A stretch of 64,000 bases of DNA, from NCBI GenBank assembly GCA_017547245.1, contig JAFYQD010000007.1, positions 78,508 through 142,507 of the forward strand, written 5' to 3'. A model generated the notes under the pieces. That model was not told where the DNA came from. It did not search any database and saw only the letters and a list, made by a program, of their open reading frames with translations. A program made the position numbers and the translations under genes. This DNA is from Oscillospiraceae bacterium. GTDB taxonomy: Bacteria; Bacillota; Clostridia; Oscillospirales; Ruminococcaceae. Shown one piece after another: positions 34,766 to 43,248 of the stretch. Each line of letters opens with the position of its first letter. The first letter of the stretch is position 1.

Positions 34766-35677
34766 ATGGGTGGACTTATTACTGCATTTGTTATTGTTTT
34801 CTTTATCATCATTGTTCTTGTTTTGCTCATTTCCAACATCAAGATTGTGCCTCAGGCTGTGGTTTATGTTGTGGAACGTCTGGGCGCCTACAACGGTACC
34901 TGGCAGACCGGCATCCATGTCAAAATTCCTTTGATCGACCGTGTTGCTCGCAAGGTATCGTTGAAAGAACAGGTCATGGATTTTCCTCCTCAGCCTGTAA
35001 TCACCAAGGATAATGTAACCATTCAGATCGACACCATCGTTTTTTATCAGATCACCGATGCCAAGCTGTACACCTACGGCGTGGAACGTCCCATTCTGGC
35101 CATCGAAAGTCTGACTGCTACCACTCTGCGTAACATCATCGGCGATATGGAGCTGGATCACACCCTGACCTCCCGTGATGTTATCAACACCCGCATCACC
35201 GCTGCCCTTGACTCGGCCACCGACAAGTGGGGTATCAAGGTCAACCGTGTTGAACTGAAGAACATCATTCCTCCCCGTGAGATTCAGGATGCCATGGAAA
35301 AGCAGATGAAGGCCGAACGCGAACGCCGCGAAGCCATTCTGCGTGCCGAAGGCGAAAAGCGCAGCCAGGTTCTGGTTGCCGAAGGCGAAAAGGAATCTGC
35401 CATTCTGCGTGCCGATGCTGTGCGTGAACAGAAAATCCGTGAAGCACAGGGCGAAGCTGAAGCCATCCATCTGGTACAGCAGGCTTTGGCCGACTCCATC
35501 AAGCTGCTGAACGAAGCTGCCCCCAGCCAGTCGGTTCTGACCCTCAAGAGCTTCGAGGCTCTGGAAAAGATGGCCGACGGCAAGGCCACCAAGCTGGTCA
35601 TCCCCAGCGAAATTCAGTCTATGGCAGGTCTGGCTGCAGCCCTGAAGGAAACCGTAACAGAGGATGCCGCCAAGTAA
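34766..35677 (+). CDS. SPFH/band 7 (slipin/QmcA-type) membrane protein
   Basis: 303 residues. An N-terminal transmembrane helix (about 5-24) is followed by a band 7 domain starting IVPQAVVYVVERLGAYNGTWQTGIH and a long charged coiled coil (about 165-240, MKAERERREAILRAEGEKRSQVL). Such proteins form large membrane-bound oligomers for membrane organisation and protein quality control. Directly follows nfeD, the recurrent pair. Terminator at 35724-35757. Confidence 0.93.
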   Translation: MGGLITAFVIVFFIIIVLVLLISNIKIVPQAVVYVVERLGAYNGTWQTGIHVKIPLIDRVARKVSLKEQVMDFPPQPVITKDNVTIQIDTIVFYQITDAKLYTYGVERPILAIESLTATTLRNIIGDMELDHTLTSRDVINTRITAALDSATDKWGIKVNRVELKNIIPPREIQDAMEKQMKAERERREAILRAEGEKRSQVLVAEGEKESAILRADAVREQKIREAQGEAEAIHLVQQALADSIKLLNEAAPSQSVLTLKSFEALEKMADGKATKLVIPSEIQSMAGLAAALKETVTEDAAK

Positions 35678-35723
35678 GGCGATATCTGTCAAAACCCTGT
35701 TAAATCCATTTATAACGATTTAC

Positions 35724-35757
35724 AAAAGGGCCTCTCTGTATTCAGAGAGGCCCTTTT
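35724..35757 (+). terminator. Terminator after the SPFH gene
   Basis: Perfect 15-bp stem AAAAGGGCCTCTCTG/CAGAGAGGCCCTTTT, loop TATT. Confidence 0.92.
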
Positions 35758-35809
35758 GCGTATGTTTGCGTTTTGTCTGCCCACACTTTGGGGGTAAGGA
35801 GTGATGGAT

Positions 35810-37420
35810 ATGATGAAACGGACGGCAGTGGTTTACGGGGTCTGCATTATGCTGCTAATGAGCATGATTCTGCGTCTTTGCTGGGTGGGGTTGGGCGGCG
35901 GCTCTCTGCAGGCCATGTCGGGCCAAAGCCGTTATACCTTGCAGGTGGGCAGCACACGGGGCGGTATTTACGACTGCAACATGCAGCCGCTGGTAAACCG
36001 TGAATATCGTGAAGTTTCAGCGGTGGTGCCCTCTGCCCAAACGCTTGCGGTTCTTTCTGCGGTGGGGGAAGAAGAGAAAAAGACCCTTCGAACCTTGATG
36101 GAAAACGGCAAGCCGTTTTTGTATCAGGGAGAGCTGCAGCAAACCGAGGGAATTACCACCTATCGTTTGCCCATCCGCTACACCGACAGCACCGCCTGCC
36201 ACATCATCGGCTATCTGGATGGCATGGGGCAGGGGATAAGCGGCATCGAAGCTGCCTTTGAAAGTCTGCTGCGGCAGCAAGGTGAAAATTATTCGGTCTC
36301 CTGCAGCGTGGATGCGGTGGGCCATGCCATTGATGGACAGATGTGGGCCGCACCCCAAAGCGACAGTTTGGGAGGTGTGGTGCTTAGCATTGACCGCAGC
36401 TTTCAGCAGCTTGCCGAACAGGCCCTGGCCGATGGTGATGTGGAGGCCGGTGCGGCGGTGGTGATGGACATCTGGAGCGGCGAAATAAAGGCTATGGCAA
36501 GCCTGCCGATATATGACCCAAACAATGTGGCGTTGGCCCTGCAAAAGGATGATGGCGGTCTGCTCAACCGTGCATTGTGTGCCTATAATGTGGGGTCAGC
36601 CTTTAAGCTTGCGGTAGCAGCTGCGGCGTTGGAGGAAGGTGTTTCGCCCGAAACCTGCTTTTCATGCACCGGCAGCATCGTGGTGGACGGCACCCGTTTT
36701 CACTGTCACAATCTGGCCGGCCATGGCAATATTGATATGAACGAAGCCATGAATCATTCCTGCAACATCTATTTTATTGAGCTGGCCCGTTCTTTGGGGG
36801 CTGAACCCATACGAAAAATGGCAGTACGGTTGGGGTTTGGCAGTGCAATTCCTCTGGCAGATGGAATTGCGGCGGTGTCGGGTTCGCTGGCTTCTTCCGA
36901 AGAACTGCAGGGGGGCGAGCTGGCCAATTTTTCCTTTGGTCAGGGCAGACTGACAGCCACCCCTTTGCAGCTGGCCGTCATGACCGCTGCCATTGCCAAT
37001 GGGGGCGAAAAGCTCAGCCCACAGCTTGTTTTGGGTACAACCGAAGACGGTCTCACACTTGCCGAAAAATATCCCCGATATGCTTCGGCTGAGGTTATGT
37101 CGGTTCAAACGTCCGAAACGCTGCGTGCAATGATGGTGCAGGTGGTGGAGGAGGGAAGCGGAGCAAATGCTGCACCTGCCGTTGGCGGAGCAGGCGGCAA
37201 AACGGCATCGGCCCAAACCGGCAGGGCCGACCCTTCCGGAAAAGAACTGGTGCATGCGTGGTTTGTGGGTTTCTATCCGGCCCGTACACCACGTTGGGCT
37301 GTCGTTGTGCTGTGCGAAGGGGGCGGCTCGGGCGGCGATGTGGCTGCCCCGGTTTTTCGGCAAATATGCAGCTCCATTGCAGACCTGGGTTATGTGGCAA
37401 GCGATTTGAATATCCCATAA
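35810..37420 (+). CDS. Penicillin-binding transpeptidase (class B PBP, SpoVD/PBP2-like)
   Basis: Cell wall transpeptidase, 536 residues. One N-terminal transmembrane helix is followed by a dimerisation region (about 40-170) and the transpeptidase domain with SxxK motif SAFK (Ser263, Lys266) and SxN motif SCN. The third motif reads KTAS (GGKTASAQTG) instead of the usual KTG[ST]. It lacks PASTA domains and has a short N-terminal module compared with SpoVD (about 640 residues). Start at 35810 has AAGGAG eight bases upstream; GTG at 35801 and ATG at 35804 sit on the RBS. Monocistronic by position. Vegetative or sporulation role cannot be told. Confidence 0.88.
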   Translation: MMKRTAVVYGVCIMLLMSMILRLCWVGLGGGSLQAMSGQSRYTLQVGSTRGGIYDCNMQPLVNREYREVSAVVPSAQTLAVLSAVGEEEKKTLRTLMENGKPFLYQGELQQTEGITTYRLPIRYTDSTACHIIGYLDGMGQGISGIEAAFESLLRQQGENYSVSCSVDAVGHAIDGQMWAAPQSDSLGGVVLSIDRSFQQLAEQALADGDVEAGAAVVMDIWSGEIKAMASLPIYDPNNVALALQKDDGGLLNRALCAYNVGSAFKLAVAAAALEEGVSPETCFSCTGSIVVDGTRFHCHNLAGHGNIDMNEAMNHSCNIYFIELARSLGAEPIRKMAVRLGFGSAIPLADGIAAVSGSLASSEELQGGELANFSFGQGRLTATPLQLAVMTAAIANGGEKLSPQLVLGTTEDGLTLAEKYPRYASAEVMSVQTSETLRAMMVQVVEEGSGANAAPAVGGAGGKTASAQTGRADPSGKELVHAWFVGFYPARTPRWAVVVLCEGGGSGGDVAAPVFRQICSSIADLGYVASDLNIP

Positions 37421-37467
37421 AGAAGTAAACAAAACTACTTTTCAAGCTATAAAAAATATTATGGGCA

Positions 37468-37496
37468 TTGCTATTTATCTGTGTTTGCGCTATAAT
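37468..37496 (+). promoter_or_regulatory. degV promoter
   Basis: TTGCTA (37468-37473), 17-base spacer, TATAAT (37491-37496). Confidence 0.75.
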
Positions 37497-37558
37497 AAAT
37501 GTTTGTAAGCGGAAGATGCTCTAAAAAAGCCGCAATTTGACTTTGGAGGTAGAACAGA

Positions 37559-38431
37559 ATGAGCAACCGTCCTTTTGTTATTTCCACCGATTCCGGCAGC
37601 GACCTGAACCAGCAGTACTGCCAGGAAAACGGGGTTCTTTGTGTTGAACTTAGCTATACCATCGCCGGTGAAACCTACACCAGCTTTGATCCCCGCATGA
37701 CCAACAAACAGTTTTATGACCTGATTCGTCAGGGCGAAATGCCTGTTACCCAGCAGGTAAACCCCCAGCAGATTACTGATGCATGGGAACCTGTTGTACA
37801 GCAGGGCAATGACATTCTGCATATTGGTTTTTCTTCCGGCCTCAGCGGCAGCTTCAACAGCGCCTGCATGGCTGCCGAAGAACTGCGTGAAAAGTATCCC
37901 GAAGCCACCATCATCACCGTTGACAGTCTGGCCGCATCTCTGGGCCATGGCATGCTGGTGGATTTTGCCGTTAAGATGAAGAAGGACGGCGCTTCCATCG
38001 AAGAAATTGCCGCATGGCAGGAAGCCAACAAGATGAATCTGGTTCACAACTTCACCGTTGACGACCTGAATCATCTGCAGCGCGGCGGCCGTGTTTCCAA
38101 GGCTACTGCCATTGTTGGCACCGCCCTTGGCATCAAGCCTGTTCTTCATGTGGATGATGAAGGCCACCTGATCAACATCTCCAAGGTGCGCGGCCGCAAG
38201 CCTTCGCTCAAGGCTTTGGTTGACCGCATGGAAGAACTGACCGAAGGTTGGGAAAATACCGAAATTTTCATCAGCCACGGCGATTGTCTGGAAGATGCCC
38301 AGTTTGTTGCCGATGAAATTACCAAGCGCTTCGGCATTACCAAGTTCACCATCGACTACGTTGGTCCCGTCATCGGTTCCCACACCGGCTGCGGTGTTGT
38401 GGCCCTGTTCTTTATGGGCAAAAACCGCTAA
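37559..38431 (+). CDS. DegV family fatty acid-binding protein
   Basis: 290 residues, normal length. It begins FVISTDSGSDL, has GFSSGLSGSFNSA and the region NLVHNFTVDDLNHLQRGGRVS. DegV proteins bind a fatty acid and can serve as the FakB subunit of fatty acid kinase. The FakA partner is not in this window. RBS TTTGGAGG. Ends at a strong terminator. Confidence 0.93.
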   Translation: MSNRPFVISTDSGSDLNQQYCQENGVLCVELSYTIAGETYTSFDPRMTNKQFYDLIRQGEMPVTQQVNPQQITDAWEPVVQQGNDILHIGFSSGLSGSFNSACMAAEELREKYPEATIITVDSLAASLGHGMLVDFAVKMKKDGASIEEIAAWQEANKMNLVHNFTVDDLNHLQRGGRVSKATAIVGTALGIKPVLHVDDEGHLINISKVRGRKPSLKALVDRMEELTEGWENTEIFISHGDCLEDAQFVADEITKRFGITKFTIDYVGPVIGSHTGCGVVALFFMGKNR

Positions 38432-38447
38432 GCTGTCATTTGACTGC

Positions 38448-38484
38448 AAACGCCGCCGAAGCATTGCTTTCGGCGGCGTTTTTT
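38448..38484 (+). terminator. Terminator after the degV gene
   Basis: AAACGCCGCCGAA/TTCGGCGGCGTTT followed by TTTT. Confidence 0.88.
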
Positions 38485-38529
38485 GCTACACTTTTTAAGA
38501 TATCTATCACGAAAGAAGAGGTTTCCCCG

Positions 38530-39624
38530 ATGATTCGGATCATTCTTGGCATTGTTCTTACCGTGGGCGCGGTGGTTTTGCGGCTGTTGGCGCCTACCAA
38601 CCCTGCGCTGGTCGAGCGTTTCTTTTCCCGTGGGGTTTACCCCTTGTGGTCGGCGCTGGCCACAAAGCTGAACAGCATAGTGTCCTTTTCTGTTTATGAA
38701 TATGGTTTGTGGGCCATTTTGCTTGGCCTGCTTATTTGGATCATCGCTGCTGTTTTGCATGCGGTGCGTCCTTCTCTTAATCTCGAGGCTTTCTGGAAAA
38801 GCTCCATGTCCACCTTTGTGCTGGTGATTGGCATTGTTGCCATGTGGTATATGGTGGGCGGCGGCCTCAACTATTTCCGCAGTTCTTTCACCGCCTATTG
38901 CGGCCTGGAAGTGCGCCAGTCTTCGGTAGAAGAGCTGACCGGTCTTTGCACCGACCTTGCGGCAGAGGCAAACCGCCTCAGCGAAGCGGTCACCCGTGGT
39001 CAGGATGGCGGTATGGTCATGGCCCAGGGGTTTGAGGGCAGTTGCCTGAAGGTGCGTCAGGGCTACCATAATCTTGATGACAAATACAACGGCACACTGC
39101 GTGCGGCAGCTTACATTCGTCCCAAAGCGGTCGATCTTTCCGAGGTAATGTCCCTTTGCCGCATCACCGGTCTTTATTCTTTTTATACGGGCGAAGCCAA
39201 CATCAATGTGGATACCCCGGAGTATTCCATTCCCTATACCATTGCGCACGAGTCGGCCCATGTCTGCGGTTTTATGCGTGAAGATGAAGCCAACTACATA
39301 GCTTATGTGGCCTGCCGTGCGTCACAGGATGACGAAACCCGTTACAGCGGCACCATGCTTGCCCTGATTCACACCCTGAACGCTTTGGCCCGCACCGATG
39401 CGGAAGCCTGGCGTGAAATACGGGTCAGCCTCAGTCCCGGGGTACAGGCCGATCTGGCGCTGAACAGTGCCTATTGGAACAAGTTTGACACCAATGTGGG
39501 CAAGGTGGCCGAAAAGGCCAACGATGCCCATCTTAAACTGAACGATCAGCAGGGCGGCATCCAAAGCTATGGCCGCATGGTCGATTTGCTGTTGGCCGAT
39601 TGGCGTGACGGCGGAATTGCATAA
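38530..39624 (+). CDS. DUF3810 membrane zinc metallopeptidase-like protein
   Basis: 364 residues; ATG at 38530 with AAGAGG upstream. Three N-terminal hydrophobic helices (about 3-25, 55-80, 92-115) precede a soluble domain carrying HESAH (IAHESAHVCGFMREDEANYIAY). The zinc HExxH motif plus the downstream glutamate is the DUF3810 signature. Function unknown, presumably a membrane-bound peptidase. It lies alone between two terminators. Confidence 0.87.
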   Translation: MIRIILGIVLTVGAVVLRLLAPTNPALVERFFSRGVYPLWSALATKLNSIVSFSVYEYGLWAILLGLLIWIIAAVLHAVRPSLNLEAFWKSSMSTFVLVIGIVAMWYMVGGGLNYFRSSFTAYCGLEVRQSSVEELTGLCTDLAAEANRLSEAVTRGQDGGMVMAQGFEGSCLKVRQGYHNLDDKYNGTLRAAAYIRPKAVDLSEVMSLCRITGLYSFYTGEANINVDTPEYSIPYTIAHESAHVCGFMREDEANYIAYVACRASQDDETRYSGTMLALIHTLNALARTDAEAWREIRVSLSPGVQADLALNSAYWNKFDTNVGKVAEKANDAHLKLNDQQGGIQSYGRMVDLLLADWRDGGIA

Positions 39625-39625
39625 T

Positions 39626-39658
39626 AAAAAGCTCTCCGCATTACGGAGAGCTTTTTTT
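39626..39658. terminator. Bidirectional terminator
   Basis: AAAAAGCTCTCCG/CGGAGAGCTTTTT with loop CATTA and flanking A/T runs; ends the DUF3810 gene and the convergent deoR-type gene. Confidence 0.9.
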
Positions 39659-40445
39659 ATTCGTTTTCAGATGTTTGTCCGGCTACAATCAGGTTGATGC
39701 CGGCCTCTTCGGCCTGGGCAATGGTTTCGGCATCCACGCCCGAGTCGGTAATCAGATAGTCAACACCGTTGATGGGCGCCACAACACCAAGATAGGTCTG
39801 GTGGAACTTGCTGCTGTCGGCCAGCATATAGGTCTGGTTGGCCGATTTCATCATAGCTTGTTTGATTTGGCCTTCAAACAGGTTGGTGGTGGTATAACCG
39901 TTCTGGAAGTCTATGCCGTTGCAGCCAATAAAGGCTTTGTCTACCTTCAGGTTGCGCAAGGAAGCTTCGGCAATGGGGCCAATGGCCGACTGCAGCTTGT
40001 GCCGCAGCTGTCCGCCGATGTGTATGACCTCCACTTCGGGGCAGTCTACCAGTTCCATTACTTCCTTAAAAGAGTTTGTCACCAGCGTAATGTTTTTCTT
40101 TTCGCCGCTTTTCAACAGGGTGGCAAGATAGGCAACGGTGGAGGAGGGATCCAGCACAATGGCGTCGTTGTCATTGATGTGCTTGTATGCCTCACGGGCA
40201 ATCTGCAGCTTTTCGGCCACCTGTGTGGTTTCAAGATCCACCAGTGCGGGGTCAAAGGCGGTGTTGGTCACCTTGATGGCGCCGCCGTGGGTACGCTTCA
40301 GCAGCCCGGCTTCTTCCAGTTCCTTCAGGTCGCGGCGGATGGTCACATCCGAGGTCTGGAACCTTTCGCTCAGGTCAGAAACACGCACGATGCGGTATTT
40401 CGAAACCATTTCTTTGATCAGTTCTTTTCTTTTATGTGCAAGCAT
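39657..40445 (-). CDS. DeoR/GlpR-family transcriptional regulator
   Basis: 262 residues. An N-terminal DeoR helix-turn-helix (VRVSDLSERFQTSDVTIRRDLKELEEAGLLKRTHGGA) is followed by a sugar-phosphate-sensing DeoRC domain (VLDPSSTVAYLATLL, VTNSFKEVMELV, IGGQLRHKLQSAIG). These repress sugar or nucleoside catabolic genes, but no such genes adjoin it here. It starts 25 bases after rex ends and shares its operon, which links it to redox state. RBS AAAGGAG. Confidence 0.92.
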   Translation of the reverse strand: MLAHKRKELIKEMVSKYRIVRVSDLSERFQTSDVTIRRDLKELEEAGLLKRTHGGAIKVTNTAFDPALVDLETTQVAEKLQIAREAYKHINDNDAIVLDPSSTVAYLATLLKSGEKKNITLVTNSFKEVMELVDCPEVEVIHIGGQLRHKLQSAIGPIAEASLRNLKVDKAFIGCNGIDFQNGYTTTNLFEGQIKQAMMKSANQTYMLADSSKFHQTYLGVVAPINGVDYLITDSGVDAETIAQAEEAGINLIVAGQTSENE

Positions 40446-40469
40446 AGGGCAAACTCCTTTGCGGTGTTT

Positions 40470-41129
40470 TTACTTGACAAGACGCTCTTCCTGAAATCTG
40501 GTCTCTACCTGTCCGGCCAGCAGTGCCATCTCTATGGCCAGATTTTCGTACCGTACAACAACACCGGCAGGCACATTCAAATGCACCGGTGCAATGTTCA
40601 TAATGCCTCGAATGCCGCAGGCCACCAGTTCGTCGCACACGGCCTGTGCCTGATCTTCAGGAACGGCAATCACCGCAAGGCGTATGTTGTTGCATGTGCA
40701 GACGCCCTTTAGCTTTTGCATGGGCAGTATTTTTTTGCCGGAAGAAGAACTGCCGACCAAAGCAGGGTCGATGTCGAACCCTGCCACAATTTTCAACCCA
40801 TAACAGCTGAAGCCACGGTAGTCCAACACGGCGCGGCCCATTTTGCCGCAGCCGACCAAAACCGCTTCCGAAAGGCTGTTAAAGCCCAAAAACTGGTCAA
40901 GTTCTTTAATTAAGTTTTTTACCACATAACCCACCTTGGGGCGGCCGCCGGTTGTGGCAGCGGCAAGGTCTTTGCGAACCTGCACCTCGCCCAGACCCAA
41001 TGCGGCAGCAATGGCTGTGGCAGAAATGTGGTCGGGAGCATCAGCGGGCAAAGACTTCAGATAGGTAACATATGTGGGCAGACGCTGAAGTGCCGCTTTG
41101 GAAATTTGGTTGATTCCCAAAGCAATCAT
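40470..41129 (-). CDS. rex: Redox-sensing transcriptional repressor Rex
   Basis: Senses the NADH/NAD+ ratio and represses fermentation genes. 219 residues. A winged-helix domain (ISKAALQRLPTYVTYLKSL, LGLGEVQVRKDLAAATTGGRPKVGY) is followed by a Rossmann domain with VLVGCGKMGRAVLDYRGF. AAAGGGG lies just before the ATG. Expressed from a promoter whose spacer contains an inverted repeat (41192-41217). A typical Rex box (TTGTTAAnnnnTTAACAA) was not seen there. Confidence 0.95.
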   Translation of the reverse strand: MIALGINQISKAALQRLPTYVTYLKSLPADAPDHISATAIAAALGLGEVQVRKDLAAATTGGRPKVGYVVKNLIKELDQFLGFNSLSEAVLVGCGKMGRAVLDYRGFSCYGLKIVAGFDIDPALVGSSSSGKKILPMQKLKGVCTCNNIRLAVIAVPEDQAQAVCDELVACGIRGIMNIAPVHLNVPAGVVVRYENLAIEMALLAGQVETRFQEERLVK

Positions 41130-41183
41130 CCCCTTTGGTCGAGATTAAGGAATTTTGCTGAGAAAAAATATCTTATTATCCAT

Positions 41184-41217
41184 ATAATACCACCGATTGG
41201 ATATGAAATCAATCGGT
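41184..41217 (-). promoter_or_regulatory. rex promoter with inverted repeat
   Basis: Minus strand TTGATT (41207-41212), 17-base spacer, TATTAT (41184-41189). Overlapping it on the plus strand is ACCGATTGGAT...ATCAATCGGT (41192-41217), a near-perfect inverted repeat. Confidence 0.65.
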
Positions 41218-41238
41218 TTTATCGATTGAAAAGATCGG

Positions 41239-41267
41239 TTGAGTTTGCCGTTTTGCTGTGGTATCAT
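41239..41267 (+). promoter_or_regulatory. Promoter of the alpha/beta hydrolase gene
   Basis: TTGAGT (41239-41244), 17-base spacer, TATCAT (41262-41267). The -35 lies directly after further copies of the RTCGRTT heptamer shared with the rex promoter region. Confidence 0.6.
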
Positions 41268-41293
41268 TTTGTGGAAAGGAGTGTGGAGTGCAT

Positions 41294-41971
41294 ATGGTCA
41301 ACCTGTATTATATACGGCAGGGAAGTGGCTTTCCGCTGATTTTGCTGCACGGCAATGGAGAAGACAGCTCCTATTTCAGCCATCAGACAGAGGCTTTTTC
41401 GGCTCGTTTCCAGACATATGCCATCGACACCCGTGGTCACGGCCGTTCCCCAAGGGGCAAGGCTCCCTTTACCCTGATCCAGTTTGCCCAAGATCTCAAA
41501 AACTTTATGGATGAACACAATATTCCAAAGGCGCATATTCTGGGCTTTTCGGACGGCGGTAATATTGCCATGCTGTTTGCGCAAATGTATCCCGAGCGTG
41601 TGGAAAAGCTGATTTTGAACGGCGCCAACCTTGATCCTCAGGGCGTAAAGCCTTTGGTTCAGCTGCCCATCGTGCTGGGATATGGGCTGCTGTCCTTCAT
41701 AAGTCTTTTTGACAAAGGCGCAATCCCCAAAAAAGAGCTGCTTTGCCTTATGGTCACCCAACCCCACATCAAGCCTCACCAGCTTTCTTCTTTGCATATC
41801 CCCACCCTTGTTGTGGCAGGGGATAGGGACATGATAAAAGACAGCCACACCCGTCTGATAGCAGAATCCATTCCCGATGCACAGCTTTGCATCCTGCCGG
41901 GCAGTCACTTTGTGGCGGCCGAAAATCCAAAGGCCTTCAACCGGGCGGTGCTGGAATTTTTGGAACAATAA
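41294..41971 (+). CDS. Alpha/beta hydrolase
   Basis: 225 residues. It has the oxyanion region LLHGNGEDSSYF, the nucleophile elbow GFSDGG (Ser about 98), an acid near VAGDRDMI and His in GSHFVAAENP. Compact lid. Divergent from rex, with which it shares repeated sequences between the genes. Likely an esterase or lipase-like enzyme; substrate unknown. Confidence 0.9.
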   Translation: MVNLYYIRQGSGFPLILLHGNGEDSSYFSHQTEAFSARFQTYAIDTRGHGRSPRGKAPFTLIQFAQDLKNFMDEHNIPKAHILGFSDGGNIAMLFAQMYPERVEKLILNGANLDPQGVKPLVQLPIVLGYGLLSFISLFDKGAIPKKELLCLMVTQPHIKPHQLSSLHIPTLVVAGDRDMIKDSHTRLIAESIPDAQLCILPGSHFVAAENPKAFNRAVLEFLEQ

Positions 41972-42004
41972 ACTCCCCCAAATCAGGTGGGGTTCATAAA
42001 ACAG

Positions 42005-42040
42005 TAAAAGCCAAGCCGCACATGCAGCTTGGCTTTTATC
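42005..42040 (+). terminator. Terminator after the hydrolase
   Basis: TAAAAGCCAAGC/GCTTGGCTTTTA with a 10-base loop. Confidence 0.8.
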
Positions 42041-42109
42041 GTTGGTTACTTTGCATGGAAGAATGCAGTGTATGCAGATGTCCATACTGTTAGACAAATT
42101 GGATTTGGG

Positions 42110-42769
42110 TTAACTGTTTTGACTAATCCATTTCTTTGACCAGATAAACAATGTTTGGGACATTTTATTAAAATCAATTGTTCCGCCGTTTTTCAAATTC
42201 AAAAAGGTTTCAACAATGACCTGTTCTTCAGGATTTACAACCTGAAGCAAATCTTTCTGATGGCTGAAATAGTTTCCGGTTTGCTTGAAAGCGATTGCCT
42301 GAACAACAAAAGAAGCGGATTTATACAACCCTTGTAAAATATCATCGCTCTTTTCATACAGCATATTGTGTACACAACCGTGGAATATGTTGCAGGCTCC
42401 GATTTTGATTGCTTGGTTCACAGCTCTTTCGTCTATAATCGCAAGAATCTCATCAAGGGTTCCTTTGATTGGTGTGGTGTCGTGATAAAACTGGAACAGG
42501 TCAGAAGGCTCCCAATTCATAATTTCAGCTTTACCGGAAAGAAAGCCGCAAATCAACTCTCTGTGAGGAAGGGTGTCCAACATTGTATGATAAGTTTGAA
42601 TATCCGCAACAGACAATTCATCCAGAATCACAACAATATCAATGTCGCTTTTTTCAGTTGCTTCACCACGACCGTAGCTGCCCTGCAAACCTACAAACCA
42701 CACACGGTTTGTAAAAGTCTCGTCTAATATCCGCAAAAATTTTTTCATCCAAACAGCAATATCGATCAT
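42110..42769 (-). CDS. Nucleotidyltransferase domain protein (MNT-like)
   Basis: 219 residues. The N-terminal nucleotidyltransferase motif GSYGRGEATEKSDIDIVVIL (G-S-x-G-R-G and the two aspartates of DID) is intact. The C-terminal half is helical and HEPN-like (FHGCVHNMLYEKSDD, LYKSASFVVQAIAFKQTG). Start at 42769 follows GAGGAT at eight bases; an in-frame ATG at 42820 is less likely. The DNA is AT-richer than its neighbours, with codon use like an acquired gene. Could be an adenylyltransferase of a defence or toxin type, or a drug-modifying enzyme; not resolved. Confidence 0.75.
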   Translation of the reverse strand: MIDIAVWMKKFLRILDETFTNRVWFVGLQGSYGRGEATEKSDIDIVVILDELSVADIQTYHTMLDTLPHRELICGFLSGKAEIMNWEPSDLFQFYHDTTPIKGTLDEILAIIDERAVNQAIKIGACNIFHGCVHNMLYEKSDDILQGLYKSASFVVQAIAFKQTGNYFSHQKDLLQVVNPEEQVIVETFLNLKNGGTIDFNKMSQTLFIWSKKWISQNS

Positions 42770-42843
42770 TTTAATATCCTCGCCCAATTTAAGCTCGTAT
42801 CGTTGTACTACGGGTACCATCTTTGTTTTTGAAACGGTTATGC

Positions 42844-43248
42844 TTAGTATTTTTTACTGTAGTATTTGCTGAAGAAAACATAAATCAGCAGCTGGCCACA
42901 CACAAAAAAGCCAAGCAGGGTGGCTATTTCGTTGTACCGCATAAAAACCGCAGCCAGCATGGCCGCATACTGGATGGCAATTACGGAAAACAGGGTGGCC
43001 TTTGCGGCTTTGTTTGAAATAAAGACCAGCCGTTCTTCGTTCTGAAGAATCTCCATCTGTTTGACAGAGTCGGGATTCTTGCTTATCTTCCACAATTTAA
43101 GCAGGCTGATGGTGCAGACAAAAAGCAAGGCACATCCCATACCGGTCATCATTTCGTTCATATCGGTAAAAATGGCGCACAGCAGCATGATGGCACCCAG
43201 CGCCCAAAGAACAGCCAGATAGATGGCCTGTTGTTTTATCTTTTTCAT
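42844..43248 (-). CDS. Four-helix membrane protein paired with an XRE regulator
   Basis: 134 residues, four hydrophobic helices in two hairpins (about 8-27, 33-50, 85-104, 110-127), with a charged cytosolic loop between (SKNPDSVKQMEILQNEERLVF). It resembles the DUF2178/DUF3796-like membrane proteins that sit behind small XRE regulators in Firmicutes. The start overlaps the end of the regulator by four bases, so the two are made together. Function unknown. Confidence 0.75.
   Translation of the reverse strand: MKKIKQQAIYLAVLWALGAIMLLCAIFTDMNEMMTGMGCALLFVCTISLLKLWKISKNPDSVKQMEILQNEERLVFISNKAAKATLFSVIAIQYAAMLAAVFMRYNEIATLLGFFVCGQLLIYVFFSKYYSKKY

Noticed and set aside
41130-41290. Classical Rex autoregulatory site
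   Set aside because: No TTGTTAAnnnnTTAACAA-like sequence is present; the inverted repeat found has a different sequence.
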